From the NCBI GenBank assembly GCA_032125735.1, contig JAQBBZ010000231.1, forward strand, positions 1 to 8,324: DNA of 8,324 nucleotides, in the 5' to 3' direction. This document shows positions 6,267 to 8,324 of the stretch, piece by piece (within the stretch, counting starts at the first letter, position 1; each line of letters begins with the position of its first letter). Made by a program: the position numbers and the translations under genes. Below the pieces are notes generated by a model. The model did not search any database, had not been told where the DNA came from, and saw only the letters and a program-made list of their open reading frames with translations. Source of the stretch: Labilibaculum sp032125735. Lineage in GTDB: Bacteria > Bacteroidota > Bacteroidia > Bacteroidales > Marinifilaceae.

Positions 6267-8324
6267 ATGAGAGCTTGTAAATTCATTTTAATATTCATTT
6301 TAATTCTGTTTTTGTGCCCTGCAAAAGCACAGAATAAGCCCTTGCGCTTTCAAAAACTGAATGCAAAGTCAGGTTTGAAATCCGATGTTGTTTATTCGAT
6401 GCTGCAGGATTCAAGAGGTTTTATCTGGCTGGGGACCAAAGAGGGGATCAATCGTTTTGATGGATATAAAATGAGAACCTACTCATTGCCTGAAATTTAT
6501 CAGGATAAAATTGCACATCAACGAATTAATGCCCTTTGTGAGGACAAGAATGGATTGATTTGGATCGGCACGCCATACGGAGTTTTGCAGCTGGAGCCGA
6601 ATTCCGGAGCAATGAAGCATTTTTTGCTGCCTTATGAGGAAAAAGGGGCTCAAAGTTTATATGTGAACGATATTGTTGTTGGAGAGGACAACAGCATCTG
6701 GGCAGGAACCCGAAATGGATTGTATCAATTCAATCCGAAAGAAAACAAGTTTGTTCAGTACCCGCATTTTCCCTTTACCAGTAAAACGATAATCTATTCG
6801 AAGGGGGAACGAATTATTAATGATCTGTGTTTTGCCGCTGATGGTAAACTGTGGATAGCAACTGCCGGCAATGGCATCAGCATTTTGGATATTGCCCGGA
6901 AAAAGAGACAGATTCTAAATCATCAGGAAAGAAAGGATGAGTTAAGTTCCAATTACATAGAAGCTCTTTTTAAAGATCATGAGGGCGTGATGTGGATTGC
7001 GGCAGGGAATGGCTTGAATCGTTATAATTCCGAATTGGGAATCGCTGAAGTATTCAGAAATGAAGAGGGAAATCCCCTTAGTTTATCAGATAATTTTGTG
7101 ACTGCTGTTGGGGAAGATCAGAATCACAATTTATGGATTGGAACCAAAAAAGGTTTGGATTGTTTTAACCGGGAAAGCGAAGAATTCCAGCATTATCAAA
7201 ATCATCCATTGCATCCCGGGTCTATTTCCAGCAATACTGTTTTATCATTTCTTTCCGAAAAATCGGGAAGCTTTTGGGTGGCTACCATGCAGGGAGTTAA
7301 TTATTTCAACTCTGCTGATTTTTGTTTTGATCTGTACCAAAATATTCCTGATGATAAGAATTCATTGGTAGATAATACACTTAGGGCAGCGACAGCTGAT
7401 CGCCAGGGTAAAATTTGGGTGGGCACGCTAATGGATGGAATCAATTGTTTCGATGTTGGAACCAAAGCTTTTACATCCTACAAAATAGAAAAAGGGAATA
7501 AGGACCGGCGAAAACTGAATGCCATTCGCACGGCTTATATCGATTCAAAAGGGAATGTTTTTTTTGGCACCGATGGCGGCCTTCTCAAATTCAATAAGGG
7601 AAAAGACCGGTTCGAAGTATTTACGGCCGGCGGAGAAATCAAGTTTAGCAAGGGCGTTTTTGAAATCATGGAAGATCAGGAGGGCAATTATTGGTTTTCC
7701 GAAATAGACAAAGGCCTTTGGAAATGGAATCCAAAACAGCACAAAACACAATTGTTTACCGAAGAGGAAAACAACTTAAACAGCACCAATTTAAAAGTGC
7801 TTCACCAAACTAAAAATGGTGATGTGTGGGTTGGCAGTCATTTGGAAGGCTTGGGGCGTTTGGTAAAGGGACAGGAGAAATTTAGTAAATATCAGCAGAA
7901 TAAAGAAGCGGGGAGTATCAGCAACAATCGAATTTACGCTGTTTTTCAGGACAGCAGGGAACGCTTGTGGATTGGAACGGGGAACGGGTTAAACTTGTTT
8001 AACGAAGCAGAAAATTCGTTTACAAGTTTTACCAAAGAGAGTGGTTTACCCGGTAATGTGATTCTGAGTATTCAGCAGGATTCTCTGAACAGATTGTGGT
8101 TAGGCACCAATAACGGACTGTGCTGCTTCGATGTGGAGAACAATCAATTTGCCAATTTCAGTCAGGAGGATGGCTTGCAGGCTAATATTTTTGAATACAA
8201 GGTGGCTTGTTCCGATGGGAAGGAGATCATGTGCTTTGGAGGTAATAATGGCTTAAATAGTTTCAATCCGTATCATTTGGTATTTAATCAATACATCCCC
8301 GGGCTTTGTTTCACTCAAATTTCT
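6267..8324 (+). CDS. Two-component-regulator propeller sensor, probable HTCS, 3' partial
   Basis: The frame from ATG 6267 stays open to the last base (686 codons) with no stop, so the gene continues beyond the window. Residues 1-21 form a signal peptide with probable cleavage at AKA|QN. The rest is a periplasmic sensor of about 14 repeats of 43-51 residues. Each carries the Reg_prop pattern [W/F]-[I/L/V]-[G/A]-T followed by G-[L/I/V]-x-x-[F/Y]-[N/D]. The aromatic positions are Trp54, 99, 145, 196, 243, 290, 337, 384, Phe432, Trp476, 521, 568 and 611, and the last repeat is degenerate near residue 655. Fourteen blades fit the two seven-bladed propellers of Bacteroidota HTCS proteins, and residues from about 665 (FNPYHLVFNQY) look like entry into the Y_Y_Y domain. 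The membrane segment, kinase, receiver and AraC-type HTH would lie outside the window, so HTCS rather than a separate kinase is inference. An AAGG sits just before the ATG. Its position beside the SusCD operon suggests it controls that operon. Confidence 0.9.
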   Translation, partial: MRACKFILIFILILFLCPAKAQNKPLRFQKLNAKSGLKSDVVYSMLQDSRGFIWLGTKEGINRFDGYKMRTYSLPEIYQDKIAHQRINALCEDKNGLIWIGTPYGVLQLEPNSGAMKHFLLPYEEKGAQSLYVNDIVVGEDNSIWAGTRNGLYQFNPKENKFVQYPHFPFTSKTIIYSKGERIINDLCFAADGKLWIATAGNGISILDIARKKRQILNHQERKDELSSNYIEALFKDHEGVMWIAAGNGLNRYNSELGIAEVFRNEEGNPLSLSDNFVTAVGEDQNHNLWIGTKKGLDCFNRESEEFQHYQNHPLHPGSISSNTVLSFLSEKSGSFWVATMQGVNYFNSADFCFDLYQNIPDDKNSLVDNTLRAATADRQGKIWVGTLMDGINCFDVGTKAFTSYKIEKGNKDRRKLNAIRTAYIDSKGNVFFGTDGGLLKFNKGKDRFEVFTAGGEIKFSKGVFEIMEDQEGNYWFSEIDKGLWKWNPKQHKTQLFTEEENNLNSTNLKVLHQTKNGDVWVGSHLEGLGRLVKGQEKFSKYQQNKEAGSISNNRIYAVFQDSRERLWIGTGNGLNLFNEAENSFTSFTKESGLPGNVILSIQQDSLNRLWLGTNNGLCCFDVENNQFANFSQEDGLQANIFEYKVACSDGKEIMCFGGNNGLNSFNPYHLVFNQYIPGLCFTQIS

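Noticed and set aside
7108..7371. 87-residue open frame on the + strand inside the regulator gene
   Set aside because: Lies out of frame within the long propeller-repeat reading frame, which has continuous family motifs; it is a shadow.

Overview
The window is a fragment of a Bacteroidota polysaccharide utilization locus (PUL). The evidence is a SusC-type TonB-dependent transporter followed directly by a SusD-type lipoprotein, A-rich translation starts without a strong Shine-Dalgarno sequence, and a two-component-regulator propeller protein of the kind that controls PULs. The DNA is moderately AT-rich. The proteins resemble those of free-living or marine Bacteroidales-type bacteria, but that narrower placement is a guess; only the phylum is well supported.

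Layout, all on the + strand: (1) 2-2596, a SusC-like outer-membrane transporter that lacks its N-terminus because the window begins inside the plug domain; (2) 2688-4310, a complete SusD-like surface glycan-binding lipoprotein; (3) 4418-5692, a complete GH88 unsaturated glucuronyl hydrolase with a lipoprotein signal; (4) 5693-6266, a 574-base gap with a likely intrinsic terminator near its start (5789-5827) and several inverted repeats but no convincing gene; (5) 6267 to the window end, the periplasmic sensor half of a propeller-type regulator, probably a hybrid two-component system (HTCS), which stays open to the last base. Short stem-loops sit in both gaps of the transporter operon (2641-2672 and 4361-4392).

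A coherent model is as follows. An extracellular polysaccharide lyase, not in this window, cuts a uronic-acid-containing glycan. The SusCD pair captures the oligosaccharides, which carry an unsaturated uronate at the non-reducing end, and imports them. The GH88 enzyme removes that uronate, and the regulator senses a breakdown product and activates the operon. Glycosaminoglycan-like or ulvan-like substrates are possible, but the sequence does not decide between them. I see no new type of system here. The most unusual content is non-coding: the two intra-operon hairpins and the structured 5830-6266 region in front of the regulator.
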